32,489 nucleotides of DNA, taken from contig CAZDLX010000015.1 of assembly GCA_964506005.1 (NCBI GenBank), positions 1 through 32,489 on the forward strand, in the 5' to 3' direction. Position 1 is the stretch's first letter; every line of letters begins with the position of its first letter. A program made the position numbers and the translations under genes. The DNA is from UBA3940 sp964506005. Its GTDB lineage: Bacteria > Chloroflexota > Anaerolineae > Aggregatilineales > UBA3940. Positions 16,034-22,919 of the stretch are shown one piece after another. Under the pieces are notes generated by a model. That model did no database searches. It saw only the letters and a program-made list of their open reading frames with translations, and was not told where the DNA came from.

Positions 16034-17274
16034 GCTTCCTCCTGACGTGCCTGCCAGGTCTGCCAGGTTCTGGTGTTTTCCGCCGCCACCAGCGCGAGCA
16101 GCGTGAGCTGCTGCATGCCGAGGCTCACAGGGGCAGTGTCGATGTACTCTCCGCTGGTGTGAGGGCCGCCCCCCGTGGTGATCCCCACGCAGACGCTTGG
16201 GATGCCTTCCGCCAGCGGGATATTCGCGTCCGTCGAGCCCGTAGACAGGTTTGGCGCGGGCCCGCCGAGGTAGATCAGAACTTCCTGGGCCGCGCGCACC
16301 AGCGGGTGCTCCGGCGGGAGCTCGGCGGTGGGCCGGTCGCCGATGACCGTGACGGACACGGAGATCTCGGAGCTGCCCCGGAAGCTGCTCGCCACGTCAC
16401 GGACGCGCGCCTCAAGCGCCTGCAGCGTGTCGCGGTCCACCGAGCGGATGTCGATGCTGAGGCTGGCACGGGGTGCCCGGGTGTTGATCGACGTGCCCCC
16501 TTCCACGAGCCCGATGTTAAACGAGCTGCGCGGGCTCTCCGGCGGGACGATGCCGTCCACGAGCGCCGCGCCCAGCTTCAGCAAGTGGTGGATCGCGCTC
16601 GGGGGTGCGGGGTGCAGCCAGCTGTGCCCGCCCGGCCCTTCGACGGCGATCTGCAGGCGGCGCACGCCCAGCCCCGCGTTGTAGATCCAGCCCAGGCCGA
16701 TGCCCTCCACAATGATGCACGCCCCGATCTTATCGCCGAGCCGCTCGACCGCTCGCCGGATGCCGCGCAGATCGCCGAGCCCTTCCTCCCCGACGGTTGC
16801 GACCCACCAGATATCACACGGCGGGCGCACTTCATATCGCTGGAACACGTCCGCCAGGCTGACCAGCGCCGCAGCCCCCAGGCTGTTGTCGCCGATCCCT
16901 GCCCCGTACACGCGGCCATCCGCGTCGAAGCGGGTCGCGAGGTCGGTGTCCCGCGGGAAGACCGTATCGAGGTGCGCGCTGATCAGCAGCGCCGGGCGGT
17001 CGGCGTGCTCGCCGGGCGTCCGGGCATAGACGTTGCCGATGGCGTCCTGCTCGACGTCAGCCAGCCCGATTTCCTTGAATTGCGTCACGACGGCTTCGCC
17101 GCGCGCCTGCTCTTCGAACGTCGGCGCAGGGATGGCCTGCAGGCTTAGAGCGCGCTGTACCACGTCGTCGCGATGGCGCTGCCAGTGAGCTAGCAGGTCG
17201 CTAACCGGGCTGCGACCTGCCACTGCCTCGATCTGTTTCCGCATGGTTTGTCCCGTGAGCTGGAAGATTGTCAC
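16030..17274 (-). CDS. M20 family metallopeptidase/deacylase
   Basis: 414 residues from GTG 17274, or 404 from ATG 17244. Di-zinc M20 core: H101 and D103 in SAHLDTVF, D129 in GAGIGDN, E163-E164 in TVGEEGLGD, with the dimerisation lid domain starting near GPGGHSW. The C-terminal catalytic half keeps GSTDAN and the GGGPHTSGEY metal-site His. Substrates in the family range from dipeptides to N-acyl amino acids. GTG 17274 lies exactly 6 bases after a TAGAAT -10 element, so it would be a leaderless start; ATG 17244 would have a 30-base leader and a weak GGGACA site. Coupled to the AstE-like gene. Confidence 0.92.
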   Translation of the reverse strand: MTIFQLTGQTMRKQIEAVAGRSPVSDLLAHWQRHRDDVVQRALSLQAIPAPTFEEQARGEAVVTQFKEIGLADVEQDAIGNVYARTPGEHADRPALLISAHLDTVFPRDTDLATRFDADGRVYGAGIGDNSLGAAALVSLADVFQRYEVRPPCDIWWVATVGEEGLGDLRGIRRAVERLGDKIGACIIVEGIGLGWIYNAGLGVRRLQIAVEGPGGHSWLHPAPPSAIHHLLKLGAALVDGIVPPESPRSSFNIGLVEGGTSINTRAPRASLSIDIRSVDRDTLQALEARVRDVASSFRGSSEISVSVTVIGDRPTAELPPEHPLVRAAQEVLIYLGGPAPNLSTGSTDANIPLAEGIPSVCVGITTGGGPHTSGEYIDTAPVSLGMQQLTLLALVAAENTRTWQTWQARQEEA

Positions 17275-17280
17275 GCTTTC

Positions 17281-17286
17281 ATTCTA
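17281..17286 (-). promoter_or_regulatory. -10 element of M20-AstE operon
   Basis: TAGAAT on the minus strand (ATTCTA on plus), ending 6 bases before GTG 17274. No good -35 is seen; TTAGTC lies 18 bases upstream. Confidence 0.5.
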
Positions 17287-17296
17287 AACGCAATCA

Positions 17297-17353
17297 GGCC
17301 AATCGACTAATTGGCGTCTCTTTGGGAATTAACACCCAAATTTAACATTGGCC
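17297..17353. promoter_or_regulatory. Dyads with repeated ATTGGC in divergent promoter region
   Basis: GCCAAT 17298-17303 and ATTGGC 17310-17315 form a dyad with 6-base spacing. TTTGGG 17321-17326 and CCCAAA 17335-17340 form a second. A third ATTGGCC lies at 17347-17353. The region is AT-rich against the GC-rich background and lies between the two -10 elements. They are plausible operators for the regulator at 17391. Confidence 0.45.
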
Positions 17354-17354
17354 C

Positions 17355-17384
17355 TTGTGCCGCGAGTGGAATCCCGTCTATAAT
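17355..17384 (+). promoter_or_regulatory. Promoter of OmpR-type regulator, apparently leaderless
   Basis: A perfect TATAAT at 17379-17384, 6 bases before ATG 17391, with a weak TTGTGC -35 at 17355-17360 (18-bp spacer). Transcription would begin on or next to the A of the start codon. Confidence 0.65.
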
Positions 17385-17390
17385 CGCACC

Positions 17391-18314
17391 ATGACCGAGG
17401 CGAAAACCATCCTGCTCATCGAAAAACAGAGCAGCAAGTCCCCCACCTTTGCGGCAGCCCTCAAGCGCAAGGGATTCGAGCTTGAGGTCGTCCAGACGGG
17501 CAACGATGCGCTCAAGCTGGCCCCCGCACTGGAGCCGGTGCTGGTGATCCTGAACGCTGCCTCGCTGGGTTCCAGCGGCGTGCGCATCTGCCGCCGCCTC
17601 ATCGACGAAGTGGGCAAGCCGGTCATTCACATCGTTGACGAAGGCGTTGAGCTGCAATCCGACGAGGGGCAGGGCGCCGACGTCGAACTCACACTACCTT
17701 TTACGGCTCGCAAGCTCGTCAACCGCATTAAGCGTCTCGTCCCTGCGGAGCGAAAGGACTCGGTCGAGTCGGGCCACATCGAGTTCGCCAAGTCCATCCG
17801 CGTCGTCAAAATACCCGGGCGCGAATCGCGCCTGACACCCAAAGCCGCTGCCCTGCTGACCATCTTCCTGGAGAACCCCAACAAGACACTCGACCGGGGT
17901 TTCTTAATGCAGCAGGTCTGGAACACGGATTACGTCGGCGATACCCGCACGCTGGACGTCCACGTGCGCTGGGTGCGGCAGGCCATCGAGCCCGACCCTG
18001 CATCGCCGATCTTCATCCGCACAATACGTGGTGTTGGCTACCGGTTCGAGCCGCATACCGGCTCGCGCAGGGATCGCCGCCAGCCCCGGATCGCGAAACA
18101 CACGGCCAAAGTGTCGGAGATGCCGCCCGCCGTTAAGAAATCGGTGAGACCCGCAAAACACACCGATGGCCCGGCCGCGGCGGACAAGCGCCGGGCGGAC
18201 GAACTCACGGCCAATGGGCTGCACGGGCCGCGCACGGCTGCGAGCGATAGCGTCACTCCTGCCGATGCTTCGCTCAGAGGGAACGGGGAGCAGGCTGCAG
18301 GCCGGGAAGGCTAG
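17391..18314 (+). CDS. OmpR-family regulator with degenerate receiver domain
   Basis: 307 residues. The N-terminal 115 residues have receiver-like strand/helix spacing, but the key residues are lost. The acidic pair after strand 1 is replaced by E11-K-Q (LLIEKQS). The phospho-acceptor position is N55 (VILNAASLG), and the strand-5 Lys-Pro is LTLPFT. The winged-helix output domain at about 130-225 is normal: LTPKAAALLTIFLENPN, LDVHVRWVRQAIE and FIRTIRGVGYRF. An 80-residue basic/polar tail follows. It probably acts without phosphorylation, as in other pseudo-receiver regulators. Start at ATG 17391 fits the promoter; a longer frame reaches 17355 but would include the promoter. Confidence 0.9.
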   Translation: MTEAKTILLIEKQSSKSPTFAAALKRKGFELEVVQTGNDALKLAPALEPVLVILNAASLGSSGVRICRRLIDEVGKPVIHIVDEGVELQSDEGQGADVELTLPFTARKLVNRIKRLVPAERKDSVESGHIEFAKSIRVVKIPGRESRLTPKAAALLTIFLENPNKTLDRGFLMQQVWNTDYVGDTRTLDVHVRWVRQAIEPDPASPIFIRTIRGVGYRFEPHTGSRRDRRQPRIAKHTAKVSEMPPAVKKSVRPAKHTDGPAAADKRRADELTANGLHGPRTAASDSVTPADASLRGNGEQAAGREG

Positions 18315-18347
18315 CCGCCAGCCTCGCGGCGAGAACGCAAAATAAAA

Positions 18348-18372
18348 CACACGCAGCCGCTGGCGGCGTGTG
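18348..18372 (+). terminator. Hairpin after regulator gene
   Basis: CACACGC 18348-18354 pairs with GCGTGTG 18366-18372. No T-run follows. It may end transcription of the regulator gene before the convergent rpsT. Confidence 0.35.
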
Positions 18373-18394
18373 CGGGAGCACAGCAGAAGGAAAT

Positions 18395-18432
18395 GAGGGC
18401 GGGCGACCGTAAATGACGGTAGAGCCCGCCTC
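18395..18432 (-). terminator. Intrinsic terminator of rpsT
   Basis: Long hairpin directly after the rpsT stop: GAGG-CGGGC arms (18395-18404 with 18424-18432, one bulged base) enclosing an inner ACCGT/ACGGT stem (18406-18420). On the minus strand it is followed by ATTTCCTTCT. Confidence 0.7.
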
Positions 18433-18434
18433 TG

Positions 18435-18707
18435 CTATTTCTGCGCCTGAAGCTCGGCGAGGCGTTTCATCAGGCGAGACTTGCGGCGTGAGGCGTTGTT
18501 CGGGTGGATGACACCCTTGCTGGCCGCGTGATCGAGCCACTTGACAGCCTCGCGCACAGCCTCTTCGGCCTGCTCGACATCGCCGGCGGCAATAGCCTCA
18601 CGCGCCTGGCGCAGCTCGGTGCGGGCGCGAGTGCGGTGGCGCTGGTTCTGCAGGCGGACGCGCTGATCGCGGCGCATGCGCTTCTCGGCGGACTTCGTGT
18701 TTGGCAA
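18435..18707 (-). CDS. rpsT: 30S ribosomal protein S20
   Basis: 90 residues, the usual length. The N-terminus PNTKSAEKRMRRDQRVRLQN is characteristic, as are KGVIHPNNASRRKSRL and a Lys/Arg-rich all-helical composition. S20 binds 16S rRNA early in small-subunit assembly. The initiation codon is TTG (18707-18705) with a strong AGGAGG seven bases upstream. A non-AUG start is also found in E. coli rpsT, where UUG takes part in autogenous translational control. It has its own promoter and terminator, so it is monocistronic. Confidence 0.97.
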   Translation of the reverse strand: MPNTKSAEKRMRRDQRVRLQNQRHRTRARTELRQAREAIAAGDVEQAEEAVREAVKWLDHAASKGVIHPNNASRRKSRLMKRLAELQAQK

Positions 18708-18753
18708 GAGATACCTCCTGTTAGGTGACTACCATACGAGTTCGCAGCAGGTA

Positions 18754-18782
18754 ATTCTACCATGCAGCCAGGCAGTTGTCGA
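18754..18782 (-). promoter_or_regulatory. rpsT promoter
   Basis: Minus-strand -35 TCGACA (18782-18777), 17-bp spacer, -10 TAGAAT (18759-18754). Each hexamer differs from sigma-70 consensus by one base. The leader to the TTG start would be about 40 bases. Confidence 0.7.
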
Positions 18783-18876
18783 AAATCGCCGGGGGAGGCC
18801 GGGCGCGAATCCGGCGCGGCTTCTGCTGCTGTGTTACTGTGCTGTTACCTGCAGGGTTCGGGCCCCGGCGGCGTGC

Positions 18877-18882
18877 TATACT
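18877..18882 (+). promoter_or_regulatory. Possible -10 element upstream of small membrane protein
   Basis: TATACT 51 bases before ATG 18934, without a recognisable -35. The rest of the interval 18783-18933 shows only a short GC-rich inverted repeat near 18790-18825. Confidence 0.4.
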
Positions 18883-18933
18883 CTACCTGACAGGACTGTG
18901 AGCCTACTGCCAGCAATGTAAGGGGAGACAACG

Positions 18934-19392
18934 ATGGTCTCACTGACCGACGCCGGAGCCACACGCCGCGCACACGCCGTGACCGTCAACCAGGTGTTTC
19001 TGGGAGACACTATCCTCAACTGGTTTCTCGGCGGCGCTCTGACCTTCTTCCCCGGCTTTGTCGACCGCACCCTCCGCAAAGCAGGCAGCCCGCAGATGCT
19101 GCCCAACCTGCTCTACATGGCGATCGGGCTCGGCTTTCTGGGTTATTCCGCCTGGCAGACACTGGTTCTGGCGCGCCAGCGAATGGGGGCGCCGGCGCTC
19201 GTCTTCGCGGCGCTCATGGCGTTGGTGCCGTTTGTGGCCCTGACGTTAGCGCTGGCTGTGCTCAGTCTGCCGCTTAAGCAGGGCTGGCGGGTTGTACTGT
19301 GGGTCGGCAACACCTACATGGGGCTGCTTGGCCTGTGGTATCTGGTCCTCGAAGCTGCGATGCGGCGCGAAGGACTCGGCGGCGAACTGTAG
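18934..19392 (+). CDS. Small four-helix membrane protein of unknown function
   Basis: 152 residues. Four hydrophobic segments are visible: about 28-42, 55-75, 88-112 and 120-143. The N-terminal 25 residues are polar. No family motif is recognised. ATG 18934 is preceded by AAGGGGAG at good distance. The receiver gene follows 28 bases later on the same strand and the two are probably cotranscribed, so it may be part of a membrane-signalling unit, but nothing in its sequence shows a sensor. Confidence 0.8.
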   Translation: MVSLTDAGATRRAHAVTVNQVFLGDTILNWFLGGALTFFPGFVDRTLRKAGSPQMLPNLLYMAIGLGFLGYSAWQTLVLARQRMGAPALVFAALMALVPFVALTLALAVLSLPLKQGWRVVLWVGNTYMGLLGLWYLVLEAAMRREGLGGEL

Positions 19393-19420
19393 TGTCAGAC
19401 TGGTCTTAGGGGGCACGCTG

Positions 19421-19816
19421 TTGAAACCTCAACTCCTCATCATCGACGACGACGAGCAGATGCTCAAGATGCTGGTCATCGCGCTGCGCCGCTCCGGGAT
19501 TGACGTCGCGACGGCGGCCAGTGGCGAAGAGGGCCTGCAGCAGTTCGCGGCGCTTGCGCCGGACCTGGTGATCGTTGACATCGCGATGCCGCTCATGAAC
19601 GGTTACGAGGTCATCCGGCGCATCCGGCAGGCGGACCAGCAGGGCCAGCGAGCCGGTGTTATCGTTCTCACCGCTCACACGCCCGCGATGCTGGATTACG
19701 ATCTGGACGACATCGAGATCGACCTGTTCCTCACCAAGCCTGTCCCGCCGGCTGAGCTTCTCGACATCATCTGGCGGGTTCTGCAGGACAGGGCAGGGGA
19801 ACCGCTGCGCTCCTAG
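19421..19816 (+). CDS. Stand-alone response regulator receiver domain
   Basis: 131 residues, only a CheY-like receiver. All catalytic residues are present: D9-D10-D11 after strand 1, phospho-acceptor D53 (IVDIAMP), T84 (VLTAH) and K106 (LTKPV). No output domain follows. TTG 19421 is chosen as start: it has TAGGGGG 7 bases upstream and begins exactly at strand 1, while the frame upstream runs into the previous gene. No histidine kinase is in the window, so the partner must be encoded elsewhere. Confidence 0.9.
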   Translation: MKPQLLIIDDDEQMLKMLVIALRRSGIDVATAASGEEGLQQFAALAPDLVIVDIAMPLMNGYEVIRRIRQADQQGQRAGVIVLTAHTPAMLDYDLDDIEIDLFLTKPVPPAELLDIIWRVLQDRAGEPLRS

Positions 19817-19879
19817 ACACGTAGATTCCTTAACAAGCAGGAGGAAGCTGATAGGCTGACCACAGCGAAGTGAGGGGGA

Positions 19880-20866
19880 ATGTTTAACAGGGGCTATCAG
19901 GTATTAACGCCCGGCCACCAGGCGGCCCGGCGCGCCGCGGCTGCGCGGCGGGTTCGCAGGCTGGGCTTCATCGCACTGGGCGTGCTTATTATCGGGCTTG
20001 CGGCTGGCGCTTACTTCTTCACGCGGCCAACACCACCACCCCCTACCAACTACAGCAGTACCGTCGACTCTGCAGGCCAGGATCGTGCTTACGACGTTCA
20101 CCTGCCGCCGAGCTACGACGGTTCGTCCGAGATGCCCGTCGTGCTGGTCTTCCACGGCTTCCGCCAGACGACGGAAGGCGCCCGGGTGCTGACCGGCATG
20201 GACGAGGTCGCCGACGCTCACGACTTCATAGTGGTTTACCCCGCTGCGTTTCTCCGTGTGTGGGAGGTCGAAAACATCAACCTGCACCAGGCTGACGACC
20301 TGGACTTCGTCGTCGCGCTGATCGACCAGCTCGACGAGGAGCTGGCCATCGACCGCAGCCGCATCTACGCGACGGGTTTCTCAAACGGCGCGATGATGTC
20401 GTACCGGCTGGCCTGCTGGATGCCCGACACGATTGCCGCTTTTGCACCGGTCGGCGGCGCGCTGCCGCTCACCCTTGCGCCCGAGTGTGAGCCCGCCGAG
20501 CCGGTGTCGATCATGGTCGTCAATGGCACAGACGACCCGAGTGTCGGCTACGAAGGCACCATCGACTGGCTGGAAAGCATCCCGAACACGGTTGAGTTCT
20601 GGGTGCAGCACAACGCCTGCAGTGCCGAGCCCGAGGTCGAGGCGCTGCCCGACCGCGGTGACGGTCAGCGCACGCTGGTGCGCCGCCACACGTATGCAGG
20701 CTGCGAACCGGGCGGCGACGTCGTCCTGTATGAGATCGAGGGTGGGGGGCACCAGTGGCCCGGTGGTGCGACCATCGACACAGCCCGCTACGGCGAGATC
20801 TCAAGCGATCTGGACACCAGCGAGGTTATCTGGGAGTTCTTCTCCGAGCATGCGCACGGCGGTTGA
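19880..20866 (+). CDS. Membrane-anchored PHB-depolymerase/LpqC-like esterase
   Basis: 328 residues. A single N-terminal helix at about 29-48 after an Arg-rich cytoplasmic stretch anchors an extracytoplasmic alpha/beta hydrolase. Oxyanion-side motif VFHGF, nucleophile S168 in GFSNGAMM, acid D218/D219 in NGTDDPSV, and H291 in GGGHQWPG fit the polyhydroxybutyrate depolymerase / feruloyl esterase (CE1, LpqC) family. Six cysteines in the second half may pair outside the cell. It probably hydrolyses an ester polymer or plant-derived ester. Start ATG 19880 has GAGGGGG very close upstream. Confidence 0.9.
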   Translation: MFNRGYQVLTPGHQAARRAAAARRVRRLGFIALGVLIIGLAAGAYFFTRPTPPPPTNYSSTVDSAGQDRAYDVHLPPSYDGSSEMPVVLVFHGFRQTTEGARVLTGMDEVADAHDFIVVYPAAFLRVWEVENINLHQADDLDFVVALIDQLDEELAIDRSRIYATGFSNGAMMSYRLACWMPDTIAAFAPVGGALPLTLAPECEPAEPVSIMVVNGTDDPSVGYEGTIDWLESIPNTVEFWVQHNACSAEPEVEALPDRGDGQRTLVRRHTYAGCEPGGDVVLYEIEGGGHQWPGGATIDTARYGEISSDLDTSEVIWEFFSEHAHGG

Positions 20867-20954
20867 GCCAGCCTGTGCGACCTCCGCGGGCTGTTGCTCG
20901 TAGAGTAGAGTGCAGGCGCTTACTGCTACCACACGAGAAACGGAGAGAAGTTCG

Positions 20955-21203
20955 GTGTCCTGGATTTACGTTGCGCTGGTTGGACTGCTGGCAGGGGCCA
21001 TCGCCGGGCGGCTGGTGAAGGGCCGCGGCTTCGGCTGCCTGGGGAACATCGTCGTTGGCCTTATCGGGGCGCTCATCGGCGGCTTTTTATTTAACGAGTT
21101 CGGTCTCGGCTCGGGTGAGGGCTTCCTGGGCCGGCTGGTGACCGCGACTGTCGGCGCCATCGTGCTGCTGGTCATTCTCAACCTGCTCACCGGGCGCGAC
21201 TGA
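20955..21203 (+). CDS. GlsB/YeaQ/YmgE family membrane protein
   Basis: 82 residues with three hydrophobic Gly-rich segments. The family pattern is visible: WIYVALVGLLAGAIAGRLVKG, GCLGNIVVGLIGALIGGFL and a C-terminal VGAIVLLVILNLL. Often named transglycosylase-associated or general stress protein; the molecular role is not known. GTG 20955 is the start, with GGAGAG about 9 bases upstream; an upstream in-frame ATG at 20910 lacks a site and would add unrelated residues. Confidence 0.88.
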   Translation: MSWIYVALVGLLAGAIAGRLVKGRGFGCLGNIVVGLIGALIGGFLFNEFGLGSGEGFLGRLVTATVGAIVLLVILNLLTGRD

Positions 21204-21269
21204 CGTCAGAGTCCTGTATGAATCGCGCCGTGTCACGGGCGCGGTGGCCTGCCGGGCGCTCAGGTGCGG

Positions 21270-21275
21270 TATAAT
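21270..21275 (+). promoter_or_regulatory. -10 element of rnpB
   Basis: TATAAT ending 10 bases before the 5' strand of helix P1, so transcription would start close to 21282. No clear -35. Confidence 0.6.
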
Positions 21276-21285
21276 AGGACGCGTT

Positions 21286-21669
21286 CAGGTTGGCCGGGTG
21301 GTCGCAGGTGCGGAGCTGCTCCGCATCTGAGGAAAGTCCGCGCTCCACAGAGCATGGTGCTGGCTAACGGCCAGGCGGGGAAACCCGGCGGAATAGTGCA
21401 ACAGAGAGGTGTATTGCCGTGAGGTCGAGGTGCTGCCTCTGCCACACGGCGAGGGTGAAACGGTGCGGTAAGAGCGCACCGGCGCCCGTGGTGACACGGG
21501 CGGCCAGGCAAACCCCACCAGGAGCAAGGCCAAGCAGGGACGAGGTGCTGCTCGTACCGTCTGAGTCCCGGGTAGGCTGCTCGAGGCGCATGGTAACGTG
21601 CGTCCTAGATAGATGACCGCCCAGGGGGCCTCTGGCCCCTGGACAGAACGCGGCTTACAGGCCGACCTG
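21286..21669 (+). ncRNA. rnpB: RNase P RNA, bacterial type A
   Basis: The catalytic RNA that trims tRNA 5' leaders. Helix P1 is CAGGTTGGCC 21286-21295 with GGCCGACCTG 21660-21669 (one G-U pair). Universally conserved blocks are in order: GAGGAAAGTCCG 21329-21340, the GGTGAAACGGTGCGGTAAGAGCGCACC region near 21450-21480, GCCAGGCAAACCCCAC near 21504, AGATAGATGACCGCC near 21608, and ACAGAACGCGGCTTACAGGCC near 21642. The loop-binding GGT partner of tRNA CCA is in the expected place before the 3' block. Length 384 fits type A. Confidence 0.95.
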
Positions 21670-21698
21670 AGCCATCAAACTGTCTGTGTGTACCAGTG

Positions 21699-21743
21699 CG
21701 CCGCCGGTTGCTCCGAGAATGTCTGCATTCCCGCCCGGCGGCG
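21699..21743 (+). terminator. Possible rnpB terminator stem
   Basis: CGCCGCCGG 21699-21707 pairs with CCGGCGGCG 21735-21743 over a 27-base loop, followed by TTGTGG. The long loop and weak T-run make it uncertain. The rest of 21670-21843 holds a possible TAAAAT -10 at 21770 for the next gene. Confidence 0.35.
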
Positions 21744-21843
21744 TTGTGGTTATCCGGTGTCTGGAGGGGTAAAATCCCGTCTCTGTGGGCCGGCTGGGGC
21801 TGCCCAAGGTTTACTGGATGCCGGTTTCGCAAGGGTGAGGACT

Positions 21844-22845
21844 GTGAAGAGATTCGCGTTTGTCGTGGTATTGGTCGTAATCCCGGTGCTGGCTGCCGGT
21901 TGCGATGCACTGGCAGTGGGTGGTGAGGAGGAACAGGCGGCGGAGCCGACCGAGGACCCGCTTACCTGGACGCCTTACCCAACCTACACACCGTACCCCA
22001 CTTACACGCCGTTCCCTACCGACCCCGCTACGATCACGCTGGCTGAGACTGCCGCTCCCGTGGATACGCCCATCCCCGACCCGGAGGTGACGCCTGAAGA
22101 TCAGCCCGTGCGGACGTCCGCGCCGGGCGGTGGCAGCTCGCAGGCATCCGCCGAGGGTGAGCTCGCCTTCGACTCCAACCTGCGGGCCGGGCCGGGGCTG
22201 TCATTCGACGTGATCGACCAGGCGCGAGCGGGCACGAAGCTTCCCATCGTCGGGCGTGACGTGCTGGGCCGCTGGCTGCTCGTCCGCACCGCCGATGGTC
22301 TCGAAGCGTGGGCGGCGCTCATCCAGTTCGAGCAGCCGCTTTCCATCCTCAACGTGCCGGTTGCCGGCGATATCCCGGTCGCACCGCCGACTGTCGCGGC
22401 GGCTGACGACCCGCCTGCTGCGTCGGTTGAGCTCTTCTTTGAGCTGCCGGTGGGCGGCGAGCCGGTGTGCCAGGAATTCGTGCAGCCCGTCGGCGAGCCG
22501 TTTGCCGCGTCCGCGCCCGGCCAGAGCTACGTCGCGTTCGATGCCGCCGCGGCAGACCAGCGCCAGACTCCCCTGCCGGTGTACGTGCTGGATCGCATCG
22601 AGGTGCCGGCGTTCGTCGAGCTGACGGTGGATGGCCCTGTCACCGCGGGTGGTTGTGACGAGACGGGCGCTGAGTGCTTCAATGTAAGGATGCGGCTCTG
22701 CGCCGCGGCAGGCGAGGGCGCGGGGGGAAGCGAGCTGACGCTTGAGAACGAGATCGGCCTGGCACTGGGCACGCAGCAGGGCCCTGGTTTCTCGGTGGAA
22801 GCCGCGGTGGAGTTCCCGGTGACATTCGCGATTGCCGGGGACTGA
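21844..22845 (+). CDS. Lipoprotein with SH3b-like domain
   Basis: 333 residues from GTG 21844, which has GGTGAGG just upstream. Lipoprotein signal with C20 (LAAGC). A low-complexity linker repeats YPTYTP, then Thr/Pro/Glu-rich residues. A bacterial SH3-like domain follows at about 98-160: SNLRAGPGLSFDVIDQARAGTKLPIVGRD and GRWLLVRTADGLEAWA are typical of SH3b repeats that bind wall glycan or peptide. A second beta-rich domain with four cysteines (about 195-330) is unrecognised. It would be anchored outside the cytoplasmic membrane. Longer readings toward 21613 overlap rnpB and are rejected. Confidence 0.88.
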   Translation: MKRFAFVVVLVVIPVLAAGCDALAVGGEEEQAAEPTEDPLTWTPYPTYTPYPTYTPFPTDPATITLAETAAPVDTPIPDPEVTPEDQPVRTSAPGGGSSQASAEGELAFDSNLRAGPGLSFDVIDQARAGTKLPIVGRDVLGRWLLVRTADGLEAWAALIQFEQPLSILNVPVAGDIPVAPPTVAAADDPPAASVELFFELPVGGEPVCQEFVQPVGEPFAASAPGQSYVAFDAAAADQRQTPLPVYVLDRIEVPAFVELTVDGPVTAGGCDETGAECFNVRMRLCAAAGEGAGGSELTLENEIGLALGTQQGPGFSVEAAVEFPVTFAIAGD

Positions 22846-22864
22846 GCGGCCCGGCAGGCCGGTG

Positions 22865-22904
22865 AATCAACGGCGGCGCTCAACGGAGCGCCGCCGTCTT
22901 GATT
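22865..22904. terminator. Bidirectional terminator between convergent genes
   Basis: CGGCGGCGCT 22871-22880 pairs with AGCGCCGCCG 22887-22896 (loop CAACGG). The stem is extended by AATCAA 22865-22870 with TTGATT 22899-22904 past a two-base bulge. It serves the lipoprotein gene and the minus-strand gene ending at 22920. Confidence 0.75.
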
Positions 22905-22919
22905 CCGGGGCTCAGCCGC

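Noticed and set aside
21260..21600. Minus-strand coding frames over rnpB
   Set aside because: They are antisense shadows of a structured RNA with no start context or protein family character.
21613..21843. N-terminal extension of the SH3b-like lipoprotein
   Set aside because: The extension would be translated from rnpB sequence; a good lipoprotein signal with its own ribosome binding site begins at 21844.
21960..22030. Tandem repeat coding YPTYTP as a CRISPR-like or mobile repeat
   Set aside because: It is a low-complexity linker typical of lipoproteins, with units too short and no spacers.
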